A DNA stretch of 64,000 nt from Litoditis marina (GCA_964036275.1 OZ038433.1:5249048-5313047); one strand, 5' to 3'. Counted from the stretch's first letter, positions 49,301-60,103 are shown. Notes: generated by a model not told the origin, from the sequence alone. Made by a program: numbers and translations.

Positions 49301-52300
49301 CATCCTTGTCGCTTGCAGATTGTTCAACATATCCGGGTTCGTGAAGTTGCGAGGATACCAAGTGAGCGGCATCACCTGAGTACGTATGCTATAACATCCC
49401 GTCACCTTTATTCTATCCTGCGTCTCTCGATTTGCGCACTATTTTGCGACACTGGTTTACCCGGCAGGGAGGTGGGAGCAAAGAAGTAGTGTATATTTAA
49501 GAAAACCTAGGTTGGGGTAAAAATGCTCTATGAAGTTTCAGTAGTACAGCCAATATGACCAAAACAGATAGTTTTGCAACTTTGTTGGTAATTTGAGAAT
49601 GAAGCGATTTTTTTTGTTAATCACAACTAATTACGACGATACTTTTTGAATTATCCTATCCTAACTTGTTCATCCTATCCGTTATATTTATTCAAATATA
49701 TGAAATGATATACATGAAAGCGTTCAATAAATACTCTAAAATGTCATTGAAAACTTACCGCGTATGGTACAGGATTCTTGAACCAATCGTACACATTTCC
49801 GATGTCAAGTCTTTGTGGGTCCAGGGTTGGGGGTACTGTAAATGCAGACTTGGTTGACAAAACAATGACCACACTCCGAAACAAACAATAACTTCAACTA
49901 TGATTATACTAGAAGTAAATTCAGTAGTCACGTGAAGTTAGCATGCTAATGAGGAATCGTGCACTTTTTCATTGCATGTTTCTGAGTTGTGCTGTGTTCA
50001 ACATGCTTCACGTGACTGTGTATAGTCTGTTTCACCAATCGATGTACTCCTACAGTAATCCGTCAATTATTCAAGGGGGTGTTTTCTAATGGAAAAGTCT
50101 TTACTTTGGTTTCAATCTTTCAGAGTTAGTAGTAGTAAACATGCATAAGACACTATGAACATTTTGAGGTGTTCTGAATACGCTAATATAGTAAACTTTG
50201 ACCTGGAAGAGGTAGCAGATTACTGTAGAGGGTTATAGGTGGGTGGAACAAACTATAACTGACTAAAAGTATGCTCTTGCGTGAAATAGAACTTTTCCCT
50301 TTCCCCTGTTTCCTGTAGTTTGTAGTCTGGTTTCAACCCGTGAATGTACCTATCAATTCAAATTATCGTTTTCCAGCAGTCGGCTGTAGAAAACCATGTC
50401 TCGCAATGTACCGTTGCTGACATGATTGACAGTATTATATTTATATACTTTTTATACTTTACATTTACACTTTGTTACAAATGAATTATTACATACTTCT
50501 AGTGGTAACCAGCTAACAAGTGCGAGAAAGAAGAGATGAAAAACATACCGAAATAGATGTACCCCACGAAGGCTTTTTCATCATTGGCCCCTCCGCTCTG
50601 CGGTTGGAAGTACACCGTCTTCGTGCCCCAGTCGAAAATTTTCGGCAGCTGGCAACGCGCAATCGCCGAGTTCAGTACGATACAGGTGGCTGCCTAGAAG
50701 TGTGGATATATTACATATCCATAATTTATCCAGCAGAGAGAGAAAAGGGCCCAATTGATCACGCAATGCGTGACGTGTTTGTTAGTCATTCGCCAGCAGA
50801 TGAGAGAGATGGTAGGTCAAATATGCGATACGCAGATGCGCAGAGCGCTGTTCAAACTTTCGCCATTCGCAAAGTTTCTCATAGGATGTCCACAACGGCT
50901 TGAGGGTCCCCACCCATGGATCGATGAAGACGCAATGGCCACATGTCATCTCTATTTCGTTTTTCCTTTTTCTTTTCCTTGTGAATAAAGTTCCACGTTC
51001 TCATGTAGACAAATTGATGAATAATTGAACCTTAGCGTCGTTGGGATATTGCTTTTATCATTAAGTTCAGTCTACCAACCTGTCTTTGTTCTATCATGAG
51101 TACATATGTCTGACTTCTATCCAGGCACAATGCGTTCACATCTACCGACATTTCTCCCAACATGTTCACAATGTTTGGGTAGATCAGCATGGGATCTGCA
51201 AGTCAACAAGTAAACTGTAGTTTTATCTAGAAGACGGCAGAAGATTCAAATTAGGAATGAAACACACTGGGTTAAATGAGAATGAAAAATATAATATAAA
51301 TAGTGCAAGAGAATAGTAAAGAGAGGAAATAATAAAACGGCACGTTTCGCCTCTACCGCAAACCACAGACAGATTGGAATTCAACTAACATGGATGATCT
51401 GAAAAACATATGAAAACAACGCTGATTTTCCTGGAAATTTTTTTGGAGAAACGAGACATATATAGAGAAGTATTTGCTGATCCTATATGCCTGTAGCCCT
51501 GGCGCCGTAGCAAAGTCATGAAAGTGGTGAGCTCAACCTGATTGAGGACGTAATCACAGTCTGGCCACATAGTTGCCAACTTTCCGTGTTTAAGCATAGT
51601 GGGGGTGACCCGAATCTGGGTCAGGTAGTGTCCAGATAGTTCAGCTCGGAGCTGACCTTTTTAGGAGACTTTGCTACGGTGCCAGTAGTCTACTCAAACA
51701 CCTTGCACTATAGCGAAGTCTCATGAAAAGGTGTTCTGTGAGCTGAACTACACCTGACCCAGGGTGGGGGCACGTACACAAACTATTCTAGAGCATAGGC
51801 AGTTAACCACCATGTGGCCGTAGTCTAATCGGGTTCTTACCTGCTGTTTACCATTTTCATGACTCTGCTACGGTGCCGAATGTTCATTTCAGTTACAGTA
51901 ATCCCCGAACTATCTTCCGGGTTGAGACTATCCTTCGAGACTCACAGGTTCCACCAGTTTTGTTGCTGCATCCGGCTGGGCGTACCACGTCATCCACACG
52001 GAACATATAGCGACCGCGTACCATTTGGGGAACTCCTGATCTTTGAGCGAGTACCTGCAGAGGTCAAAGGTCATTACTTTGACGAAAACATCACAATCCT
52101 AATGCGAATATGAAATTTGTGGCAAATTCCAAACAAGTTTTCGGATACGGAATCAAAATTTGATGCTAGCTCGAAACAGGCTGAACGTTTTGATTCATAC
52201 TGTAGAAGTGTAAGTTGGAAGGGAAAAGATCGTACCTTGGGTGTGTTTTTGTACATCTGCGTGGGGTCCACGGAGACCATTCCGGTGTGATTTCCACCAT

Positions 52301-55300
52301 TGAAAAGCGCCTGAAAAGTGTAATTTACTACTCGGATATATATCACGTATACTTTCACAGACAAAACGTGAAACCACGTTTCTGTAAAGAAAAATTCTTT
52401 CACGAATACAAGGATACCAAAATAAAGGCTTGTCTGTCATCAGGTTATGCTGCTCTTTTTTCCATAAAACTTGAGCCCGTTTTGCTCACGATATGTGAAA
52501 AGAACGTAATAATTTACGAGATTTACACTTGTTTTATCTCTTGTTCTTTCTACCCACAGTAGTTGCTTTTTGATCTGACCGTTTTCGAAACTCATATTTT
52601 CAGCGCAAAAACCGTACAACCTGTTGTCAGGAAGTTTGTTTGCTTTTCTTCGGTGTAACTCGTGGCTTCAAAACAAACATTGAATCATAAACTGAGGAGA
52701 ACCGAAAAGACCAACAAACTGTTCCCAAACAGTATAGTTCGCGAGGACCAAAACAAAATATGAGTAACCTTTATATACTTACCGTCACATGCATACTCAC
52801 ATGAAATCCAAAAAGTGTAACGAGGAAGTTCACCACCCTTCACACGTTTTCACGTTTCACGTCCTACTATGGGTTCTAGTGAAATGTGCTCGACGTGAAG
52901 AGGGTTGTACTCACCGTAACATTTTCTATCACACGTCTTCTCTTTCTGACTTTTTTCTCGCTCCCTTTCTCTTAATTTTACCTGACATCTTCCACTTCGC
53001 GAGTTGGCCCTGAAGTCGGCAGCATCAAAGCCGAGCTTCTCGTAGTTCAGAATGACGTAACTCAGACGGGCTGTCTGGAAAACATGAACATTTCTGTATT
53101 TCCTACCTATAACACCATATTTAGATGAAAATTTAGCAGAACACCGTAACTAATGATCAAGTCGCTGCAGCTATCCGCAAAAGGTAGCTCAATCGATACT
53201 CATGTTTTGCACTATGTCGCGTCGCCTGCTACAGCGGAAATGGAGAGTCCAGAAACTACCGCACGGTTTGAAGGATTACAATACGAATTCAATAATCATT
53301 TCATTTTAAAACAATATATAATTCTTTTCGAATGCATAAAAACATGTGTGAAGTTAATCTTTTCAAAAAGGGCAAGGAAGGTGCACAACTGTTCCCCCAC
53401 GGGTCACATGCGCATTCGGAAGTATGTGGAACGCTGAATCTCTCAATCATGTTGGGTTTGGAGTTTGATGCTTTGCTGATCAAATTGATCACCCGTGACG
53501 TGTAATGGGATCAAAATACAACGAAGATGCACTCGTTTCTCAACGCGATGGGCGCCAACTTTGTGTACTTGCAAACTACAAAGGCGAGAGAGCGTGGCAA
53601 TGAGGCGGCAGACATCTGGGTTTATATGACTTGCAAACTCTTTCATTGAGGACACTACAAACGTGGTTTGCTATAGTCTTTTTCATTCCTACTAAGACTC
53701 CTACAGTAGGATTTCGAAACTTCTAAGCCGTCTTCCTCACGTACTTGTGATCGGAAAGCTACAGAATTTTCACACCCCATTCTCTTTCTCAGGCACAATA
53801 AATATCCGTGAGGATTTTGCTGCAATAAATTCCCAGCTTCACAACCATCTCCGTTAAAATTGTAAGGTTACTGTAGGAGTCTCAATAGGAATGGTGTGAA
53901 CAATAATTAGCAGGGGAGTGTCTGAGTTTGTTTGGTTTGGCACACTCTCAAAGCACGTGTGATACTACTTAATCAGCGAATTTCGTCACGAAAACATGCT
54001 GATGAAAACTGTTTGTTCTTAGAATTCTTATCAAATCAACAATATGAGCAAATGGTCGGAGTAACGACCATCTACACTCAAATTTCGACATAGATAAGAG
54101 AGGCCGAGGAATTATAAAAGTCGAGACTATAACATGAATTTTATGATGTTTTAGTCAAGAAAGAGAAAAAAGTTGAAGACTATACAGCTGAATGATCGAA
54201 AGAGAGAGAACGAAAGAGAACGAAAGAAAGGGGGGAAGAGAAAAGAGAAAGATAGAACCTGAAAAGAGAGAGAAAAGAGAGAGAAAGATTTATTGTTTTT
54301 GTTCCTACCTTGTCGGTGAGCCATATCAGCTGATAGGTGGCCAGTTGTCCTGCGTCCATGTCCGACCTTCCGGAGATGGCGGAAGCCGTGTGGTACCATG
54401 TCACCACCAGGGCGGCGTCCGCGCGGAACGCTGCCGCACCAGCCACTCCCTCTGCAATAGAGAAAGGGTTCTAGGATTGTTTAGACAAAAAAGTAAATGT
54501 GTTTTTGGGTTGAATTTTCGTTAAAGTTGGAAGTAGGATTTTTTCATTCATGTGCAACTAATGTTCACATTTAACAAGAATAAATCACACAACACAAGCA
54601 CTTCAATGTTGGTTTGTAGTGGGCAAACTTTACACATTTACTTTCAGTTGATTACTATGAAACTATTACTGGTACAAATGTACTGGCTTCGCCTTCTTTG
54701 CCCAGAGCAAACCCTGAAACGTTCGTGTTCATCCTTTCTGATGTGTTTTCAGGTTTTCGCGTTTCACATGAAAAACAATTTCTCAGTGGTTATATTGTAC
54801 CTTGCAGCCATCGCATCATCTCGTCGAGGAAATAGTCGCTGTTCTGATCGCATCTCACGTAGTTGTCCGAGGTTCCTTGGCAGGCCTGTAAAGCCTTTTT
54901 TTTAAGTTAAAGGTGGACTGAATGGAAAGTGATTTGACCTATACGCTGCTAGATATTTTTTTTGCTATAGAATCTTGTAAAAACTTAACTAGTTATTTCT
55001 TACTTCATTTTGTTATGCAATCTATGTGAAATGAACTTTTCGCGTTTCACGTGAAAAACAATATAATGAATTTGTCGACAAAACTCAGATATACGCAACA
55101 GAAACGATAACTCATGCACGGAACGTTTTTTTTATTCCTATCATATTCCAGAGACGTCTCATATTCCAGAGACGTGGTTTTGGATAACTAAAGTTTCAAG
55201 AAGAAACTTTTTCGGTAAAATATGTTAATAAAGAACTATATACACCCACCAATGGTGATTGTTGGAAGAAGTTTGACTGCATGGATCCGCCTAGATTCAT

Positions 55301-57003
55301 GTTACTATTCGATCCTCTCCCGAACAGAGATTGGCGCATTGCCAAACGGTAGAAAACACCGGATCGCATTCCCGGGTTACTGTTCTGCGGAATCTGGAAC
55401 ATCGTTGGAATTTATTATGCAACACCTGAGGGTGGGAAGTTGGAATTTGTGTTTGAGGAGGTTTGTTCAACTTGGTCTTTGACCAAGAAACTTTCCATTA
55501 TAGTAAATTCAATGTTCCTGAGTGATATAGTCCACTTTTGAAGTTTAAACGATTATTAGACACCCTCATCGGCAATAATTGTGATTCTAGGGAAAAGTCA
55601 AAAGTCCCTATTTCTTTTACCTACCTGCTGTTTACAGAGATAGGGTGCAATCATTGCGGGATCCTGCTGCTTGGGCCAATCGGTGGCTTCCGGTCCCACG
55701 TTGATGGTCGGACCCTGGTCGAGGACGGTAGCGAACGCGATGTAGCCGTTCACCGAAATCTGGAGATATAAATAGATGCACGATCAGCAGTGCACTGCTA
55801 CACTAAGTTACTGTATTGTGTGGTAATGTACAATACTTCAGGGGGTCACTATCCAGTACAGGCGCCACCAAACGACCGGACCTCGTGGAGATTGTACGGT
55901 CAAATTGGTAAAGGACAGAGCATCCAATCATGAGCGCATTTGCGTATCTTTGCTCTACACACTCTCTCATATTATGGCAGATAATCAACAACGCTCGCGC
56001 CGCATTGGGTGAACAACAGGCTTGAAACAGGAGTGAAACAACAGGGTTGGGGTCTTTGTTGGTGAAATGTGGACAATAGCGATCTTACCACACCGCATTT
56101 CCCATTGTTCTCTGTGTTCAGAGTTCCTTTTTCGATGAGTAAAACATAGCCATGACCTAGCATTAACTTGTGCGTGAATTATGCCTTTGAGACTGCAAAA
56201 AATGTGAAAATGACGTACAGTTGACCAATTGAAGAAACAAGAAGTAGCGATTAAAACGTACCGAAGTGTAATTGTAGAGTCCTCCATAAAATGGGAAGAA
56301 CATGTGTAGATCGATGGTCTGACCGGCTGTCAGTAGACCGGGATTCACTTCGTGGTCACCTACATCTGGACCGAAGGGCACCAGATTCACTGGAAAGATC
56401 AATAACTATACAATACGTGTATGAAAAAGACCCTGTCCTCATCGTCTAGCCGCTTGAACCATTGGTTTTTGTGAAATCTCAAATAAGTATTTCGACTGTT
56501 TCTTCTAAAAAAAACTGTCAGTTATGTACTTCTTCTATTAGTATCTGGTTTGACCAACAGTTTTCTGCAACTTTCCCCGCCGCGCCCTTCTATTTGTTTG
56601 GCCCATTTGAGGGTGGTCGAAAAACCGGTCAGAGTTTGAATTTGTTATCAAACTTCCTGAAAGAACTCTTTCCTATTCATAGATAGAGCGTTGGAGAGAA
56701 GATAAAGAGAGTTCAAGTAGGAAAAGGACAGAGAGAGCGAGAAAGGGGAAAGGAGATAGAAAGAGAAAGAGGGGGGAGAGAGCAAGATTGCCCACAACAT
56801 CTAGTAAAAGAATAGAAGAATGTATCAATTGATATCTCACCTCCGTAGTATGAGTTTTGGCCGGTGCCGGAAAAGAGTACTCCCGCATCCGGTTGGCCCA
56901 GATTTTGATTTGGGACATTTTGGGCCCCGCTTTGTTGAAGTTGGGCCAATGGGCCAAAAAGACAGGAGAAGAGGGTGGCTGTCAGTAACAACCACTCCAC
57001 CAT
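37335..57003 (-). CDS. mesh: Mesh-like NIDO-AMOP-VWD-sushi transmembrane protein (gene C)
   Basis: Type I membrane protein, probably an epithelial junction or apical adhesion component; Drosophila Mesh acts in smooth septate junctions of the gut. Exons, 5' to 3': 57003-56841, 56389-56262, 55759-55625, 55393-55250, 54885-54801, 54451-54309, 53074-52982, 52310-52236, 52054-51946, 51195-51080, 50693-50549, 49835-49759, 49375-49229, 47387-47274, 46651-46524, 45964-45803, 45416-45290, 45002-44884, 44442-44358, 44124-44041, 43678-43543, 43251-43087, 42781-42575, 42339-42155, 41910-41867, 41699-41572, 41332-41214, 41064-41003, 40729-40644, 40061-39925, 39690-39621, 39359-39216, 38840-38698, 38343-38218, 37941-37853, 37422-37335. 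Phases close on 1435 aa plus TAG. Domains: signal peptide 1-20 (WLLLTATLFSCLFG); NIDO about 95-345 (ALFNGGNHTG); AMOP about 640-700 (SSCPCIEKQAMADLGRF); VWD about 840-1060 (GTFNTIDNDKFIF); sushi about 1241-1315; one transmembrane helix about 1320-1348 (FFIWLAAIFGTLACIF and on); basic stop-transfer KKKRR; tail of about 85 aa. The donors at 45803 and 42155 are the least certain. Nematode orthologue would be K03H1.5-like, from memory. Confidence 0.9.
39772..39888. repeat. (TTACG)n microsatellite in gene C intron 30
   Basis: About 23 perfect copies of TTACG fill half of a 234-base intron and end 36 bases from the exon 30 donor. On the gene's own strand it reads (CGTAA)n, so GTAAC recurs every five bases. 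It is not the nematode telomere repeat (TTAGGC). Confidence 0.97.
44597..44765. repeat. CTGCGTCTCTCGG dispersed repeat, copy 2
   Basis: Left part GCTATAGCTCAGCGACC with a CCGTGCCGG...CCGGCACC hairpin, then CTGCGTCTCTCGGTTTGCC and GCGACACTCGTATCC, as at 5366-5475. Lies in gene C intron 18. TAGCTCAG hints at a tRNA-like head. Confidence 0.55.
45621..45732. mobile_element. Hairpin MITE with GTCCAATCCC arms, copy 2
   Basis: Same hairpin as 5802-5918: TCAGTCCTTTAAACTGC at the left and GCAGTTTAAAGGACCGTTGA at the right, with GGTCCAAT/ATTGGTCC further out. In gene C intron 16, about 70 bases from the uncertain exon 16 donor. Confidence 0.75.
46065..46125. mobile_element. TGTAGTTTGATC fold-back relative
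   Basis: GTTTGATCTACAAAC at the left and GGATCAAATTAC at the right, with TAGCGCCGTCGGGCGG inside as in the copy at 7486 (AATAGCGCCGT). Diverged copy in gene C intron 15. Confidence 0.45.
46152..46282 (+). mobile_element. TATACTAGAAG MITE, copy 8
   Basis: Diverged forward copy: TAAACTAGAAGTAAGCTG at the left and GATTGACTAACAGTATA at the right; gene C intron 15. Confidence 0.8.
46741..46976. mobile_element. TATAGTCTGTTTCA MITE, copy 1
   Basis: It starts TATAGTCTGTTTCACGC and ends GGTGAAACGGAGTATA. Subterminal CTACAGTAA and TTACTGTAG are also inverted. Gene C intron 14. Same ends as 50021-50257. Confidence 0.75.
47083..47236 (+). mobile_element. SINE-like unit, copy 3 (internal deletion)
   Basis: It shares GAGGGTACTGTATATCTC, GCTGTGTACGAACACG, ACGAATCTTTTGCTCGCA, GTTCGATTCCGGCGAG and TTGGCACC with 25976-26172 but lacks the segment with the A box. 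Together with 46741-46976 it fills most of gene C intron 14. Confidence 0.6.
47463..47600 (+). repeat. Direct repeat, copy 1
   Basis: About 135 bases, from TTCTCAATGTT to GAAAACTACCATTT, are repeated with about 90% identity at 49015-49144. The right end of this copy meets the fold-back at 47601. Confidence 0.8.
47601..47928. mobile_element. Fold-back element with 112-bp arms
   Basis: 47601-47712 and 47817-47928 are near-perfect reverse complements (ATTAGTATAAAAAACGAG at one edge, CTCGTTTTTTATACTAAT at the other) around a ~104-bp loop. It lies at the edge of a direct repeat whose other copy lacks it, so it is probably an insertion. Gene C intron 13. Confidence 0.88.
48075..48182 (-). pseudogene. 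tRNA-like sequence
   Basis: On the minus strand: A-box-like TTGGCGGATTGGATAAACGC and B-box AAGGTTCGATTCC, about 70 bases overall, between GTCTCA and CTGGAGTC. The acceptor stem is poor. Degenerate tRNA or SINE head in gene C intron 13. Confidence 0.45.
48190..48582 (+). other. 130-codon open frame with GC-rich end, doubtful
   Basis: Plus-strand open frame inside a minus-strand intron of gene C. The last 50 codons are GC-rich and read FVAGAAAAAPHGSHSCE, unlike the flanking AT-rich DNA. No start context, partner exon or known domain was found. Could be a captured coding fragment or chance. Confidence 0.2.
48879..49012 (-). mobile_element. TATACTAGAAG MITE, copy 9
   Basis: Full-length inverted copy (TATACAGTTAGTC to TTCTAGTATA) in gene C intron 13, directly before the second copy of the 135-base direct repeat. 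Confidence 0.88.
49015..49144 (+). repeat. Direct repeat, copy 2
   Basis: Partner of 47463-47600, without the fold-back insertion at its right edge. GGCTGCACTAACT also recurs at both sides (48868 and 49180), so the duplicated unit may be larger. Confidence 0.8.
49418..49530. repeat. CTGCGTCTCTCGG dispersed repeat, copy 3
   Basis: CCTGCGTCTCTCGATTTGCG, GCGACACTGGTT, GGGAGGTGGGAGCAAAGAAG; diverged relative of 5366-5475, in gene C intron 12. Confidence 0.55.
49905..50272 (+). mobile_element. TATACTAGAAG MITE, copy 10, split by another MITE
   Basis: The left part runs from TATACTAGAAG to CACGTGACTGTG at 50020. The right end (ACTGACTAAAAGTAT) resumes at 50258 after a complete TATAGTCT element. 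A nested insertion in gene C intron 11. Confidence 0.8.
50021..50257. mobile_element. TATAGTCTGTTTCA MITE, copy 2, nested
   Basis: It starts TATAGTCTGTTTCACC and ends GGTGGAACAAACTATA, with subterminal CTACAGTAAT/ATTACTGTAG. Inserted inside a TATACTAGAAG element, so it moved later than its host copy. Confidence 0.82.
51480..51890. repeat. Inverted repeat cluster in gene C intron 9
   Basis: GCCGTAGCAAAGTCATGAAA at about 51504 is inverted at about 51665 (GACTTTGCTACGGTGCC) and 51858 (TCATGACTCTGCTACGGTGC). GGGTCAGGTAGTG (51620) is inverted as ACACCTGACCC (51750). Related sequence occurs at 58285-58370. Compound fold-back structure, class unknown. Confidence 0.6.
53672..53906. mobile_element. 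TATAGTCTTTTTCATT MITE, copy 3
   Basis: Left TATAGTCTTTTTCATTCC, then CTACTAAGACTCCTACAGTA. Right TACTGTAGGAGTCTCAATAG, then GGAATGGTGTGAACAATA. Same subterminal motif as fragments at 20777 and 36546. Gene C intron 6. Confidence 0.7.
54190..54292. repeat. GA-rich tract in gene C intron 6
   Basis: About 100 bases of mainly G and A on the plus strand (GAAAGAGAGAGAACG and similar), a pyrimidine tract in the transcript, ending 17 bases from the exon 6 donor. Confidence 0.85.
56693..56790. repeat. GA-rich tract in gene C intron 1
   Basis: Mixed GAGA/GGGGAAA purine tract, about 50 bases from the exon 1 donor; pyrimidine-rich in the transcript. A similar tract occurs upstream of the gene at 58105-58190. 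Confidence 0.8.
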
Positions 57004-57013
57004 TGAGCAGCTG
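57004..57013 (-). promoter_or_regulatory. 5' acceptor site seven bases before the gene C start codon
   Basis: On the minus strand TTGTTTCCAG ends at 57011, and the ATG begins at 57003 after only seven more bases. A strong acceptor this close to a start codon fits a spliced-leader trans-splice site, as is common in nematodes, or the end of a 5'UTR intron. No matching upstream non-coding exon was recognised. This also supports the chosen start, which is followed by a good signal peptide. Confidence 0.55.
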
Positions 57014-58457
57014 GAAACAATTGAGTAATAAAATATGTATTATTGATAGAATGCAAAACATCAAAGATAGAGGCAATATTAACGAAAGAATAGAACATAA
57101 CTATATAACAGATAATTCACTGAACCAATTGGTTCAAATTAGATGTGTGAATTAATTGAGATAGTCATTCAATACTTTCAAGTAAGTTTGAAAAAATTTC
57201 TGAGACTGTAGTACTTTTATTTATTTATTTATTTGATGCACTACGAGGTGCGCTAAACGAGAAAGAAAAAACTAAACACAGAATAACTTGGATACAATTG
57301 ATCAAAGAAAAAGAACATAGTAAAATACAGAAGCAAACTCGAACAATAGTCAGGACAGTACACGTGTATAATTATGAAAAATACGTCTACAAAGTCCGCT
57401 AACTACACAGATTTGGTGTATGGAGTGATGAATTCAAAAATCAGTGTTTCGCCAATCAGAAAGCAATACAAAGTATAGTTTGAGAACTAACGTATTACGA
57501 AAAACGACTAAAAGTAGGGAAAGTTCTTGTAGACAAGGAAGCAAAGGTATGAAACAGATTGAAAACGTGTAAAAACGTGAAACATTAGAAACTTATCAAA
57601 TATTTGATGCAGAGTTGGGACACTCATTGAGTTCCGGTGTACGTTACAACTGTTAATTGAACTCAATGTCTAAAATATTAAAAACATGCAATACGACATA
57701 CACGGTAAGAACATAACACAAGTAACGCTGGCCGCTCAATTTCGAAACTGAATACAAACATTGTAGTATCTGAATTTCTCTTAATGTGCGATCTTTAGGC
57801 GCTCCCGAACCAATTTTCGATTGGAAAATTCGAGTTTTCTATAGTAGTGGTGGAAACTTTGCAATCTAGTTCCTGATCGCAAGATGAAGTCAACATTCAT
57901 ATAATTCTAACTATACAAGAAAACGAGAAAACAACAAGGGCTTAGGCTGGTGGTAGTGAGTAAGACGGATATATCAATGAGTGGGTGTCCCTACCCTTAG
58001 GGCCGTAAACAATATCGATTGCTAGGTAGATGACACATACCGTAAGGGGAGGGGCTTGCATGCAAATCCTAATACAAACTGATATGGCAGTGAGCCAATA
58101 GAGACGAGACAGTGCGAGAAGCGAGAGGGAGCCAGAGAGAGGAGGTGAAGAGGGGATGTTAGATTTGGTGTGAGACCGAAAGAGAGAAGAAATATGAAAT
58201 ACTATTTAGAGTCGAGCTGATCCTTCTAAAACACATTGCGAAGTTCGTCTGGAGAAAATGTTCAGATAATAGTTGAACCGTTTAAATTGTAGTCTAGCAC
58301 TTCAGTGAAGTCCTGCGCAAGTGGTGAGCTGAGTCTGATCACATTTTGACCGTGTATAGTTGCAAACTGATGATCACAGCATGGGTAAGGTAGTTAACAT
58401 GGATGAGGTAGTTGAGGTATATAAGTTAGAGGTAGTATATTAAGGTAGTAAACCAGA

Positions 58458-58591
58458 TATACTAGAAGTAAATTGGATAGTTACGTAAAACTAGCATTCT
58501 AATGAGGAATCGTGCACTTTGTCATTGCACGTTTCTGAGTTCTGATGTGTTTAACATGTGCCTCGTGACTGTGCAATTGTCTAACAGTATA
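58458..58591 (+). mobile_element. TATACTAGAAG MITE, copy 11
   Basis: Full-length forward copy, TATACTAGAAG to AACAGTATA, upstream of gene C. Confidence 0.88.
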
Positions 58592-59881
58592 TTTCAGCGC
58601 AAATGTTACTTTTTCACGAGACCTGTCTACGGTGCCCTAATGAAAGAAGCCCGTGGAAACAAAAATCATTTCGTGACTAAGACTAGTATATATGTGAAAT
58701 GGAGAAATAGTTTTAGATTCAATCATGGGAATATACGGCTGTGTGTCGGCCATAAATAGTCAGTTATCATCAAATCGATAAGAACTGTTAACTATTATTA
58801 TGGCGATGTATTTGTTCGTATGGGACCATTCTATAACTATTCGTTCTCACTTTATTAAGAAGGTTCGATTCGAAAACCTAAAAAGCGAGAATTTGTTTCA
58901 CTGGAATGCATATTTCTAATTTTCGACACGCTCTTATGACTAATTATAGAATTAGCATGTAATGAAATGTAGCGAAAGTTTATAACAAATAAGAAACTTT
59001 TTTAAAGGCGTTCAAATAATGAATCAACTGTTTTTTTCCTGGGTATCATCAACCAAATTGTTACAGTTCAAAATGATGCCTAGACAGTTTTAGACGAAAA
59101 AATGTTTCCCAAATTCCGGATTTAGAAAGTCAACTTCGGAAAAGTAATCTGACCTATATCAAAGACAGGTGCTAACATGAACATTTTCGATAGATTAACT
59201 TACCAGAAAACTTTCGCGAAAAGTGTTTTGTTTGGCGGGTAACAAACGGGGGATTTCTGTCTAGAGTAAACACGTCAAGTTGACTGAGACAATAGAGTAG
59301 ATAGAGATAGAGGAGATAAAATGTTGTATCGGACAAATCGACGAATGTTATCGAAGTCACGTTTACAAGATGTATTTCGGAATGATGTGAAAATCGTATA
59401 ACACTTCTCAAGCCACTTAGCAATTAATTAAACACTTCTCAATCGTCAAAACTATGTCGGTCACTGCTCGCTTAATAACTGCCACGGTATTACGGTAATG
59501 AGATACACCAGGAAAAAGATAAAAACCAGAAAACGCAGTGAACATATCTACTTTAGAGCATTTTAGAGAATGAAAATAGCTCAGTTGTACTTTGATCGGC
59601 GTGCACGGAATTTTTCGAATTAGAACTGAAATATGGCGGGATCAAACTACATAAAAAATCTTTTCTGACCAAGATGTACTGTACCAACTTGCCCTTCCTT
59701 GAGCAAACGCTGTGAACTTTTTTGAGTAGTTTAATCTATATTTACATTTATTTTTTGTAAAATACGACGAAATTGATCAAGTGGTAGTACCAGCAACGCA
59801 GATATGAAACCTCAAAGCACTTTAGAAAGGGTAGGATGAACGGGTATAAAAACAGCTTTGAAAAGGTTAGGCCGCGGCGCA

Positions 59882-60103
59882 ACATGAAGGGTAAATAGAG
59901 GACGAGACTGGGACACCCTGGTGGCACACTGGCGGCTGGCAGGATAAAAGTGCCGTCATAGACTGGCAATAGTGTTGTTTCTCATAAGAAGCACGAGAGC
60001 TTCTCGTGAGTTGACCTGGCATTCACCAAAGGGCATGAAAAGGGGAAACATAGAGGTAAATAGAGGAAGAGATTGGGACACCCTGGTGGCACACTGGCTT
60101 CTT
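59882..60103 (+). repeat. Direct repeat with GGGACACCCTGGTGGCACAC
   Basis: GGTAAATAGAGGACGAGACT plus GGGACACCCTGGTGGCACAC at the left recurs about 165 bases later. TTCTCATAAGAAGCACGAGA (59979) is also related to TTCTCATGAGAAGCGCAAGA (60256), so a ~270-base unit may be partly duplicated. Confidence 0.65.

Noticed and set aside
50520..50903. 127-codon plus-strand frame
   Set aside because: Its left half is antisense to exon 11 of gene C, and the rest has no recognisable domain.
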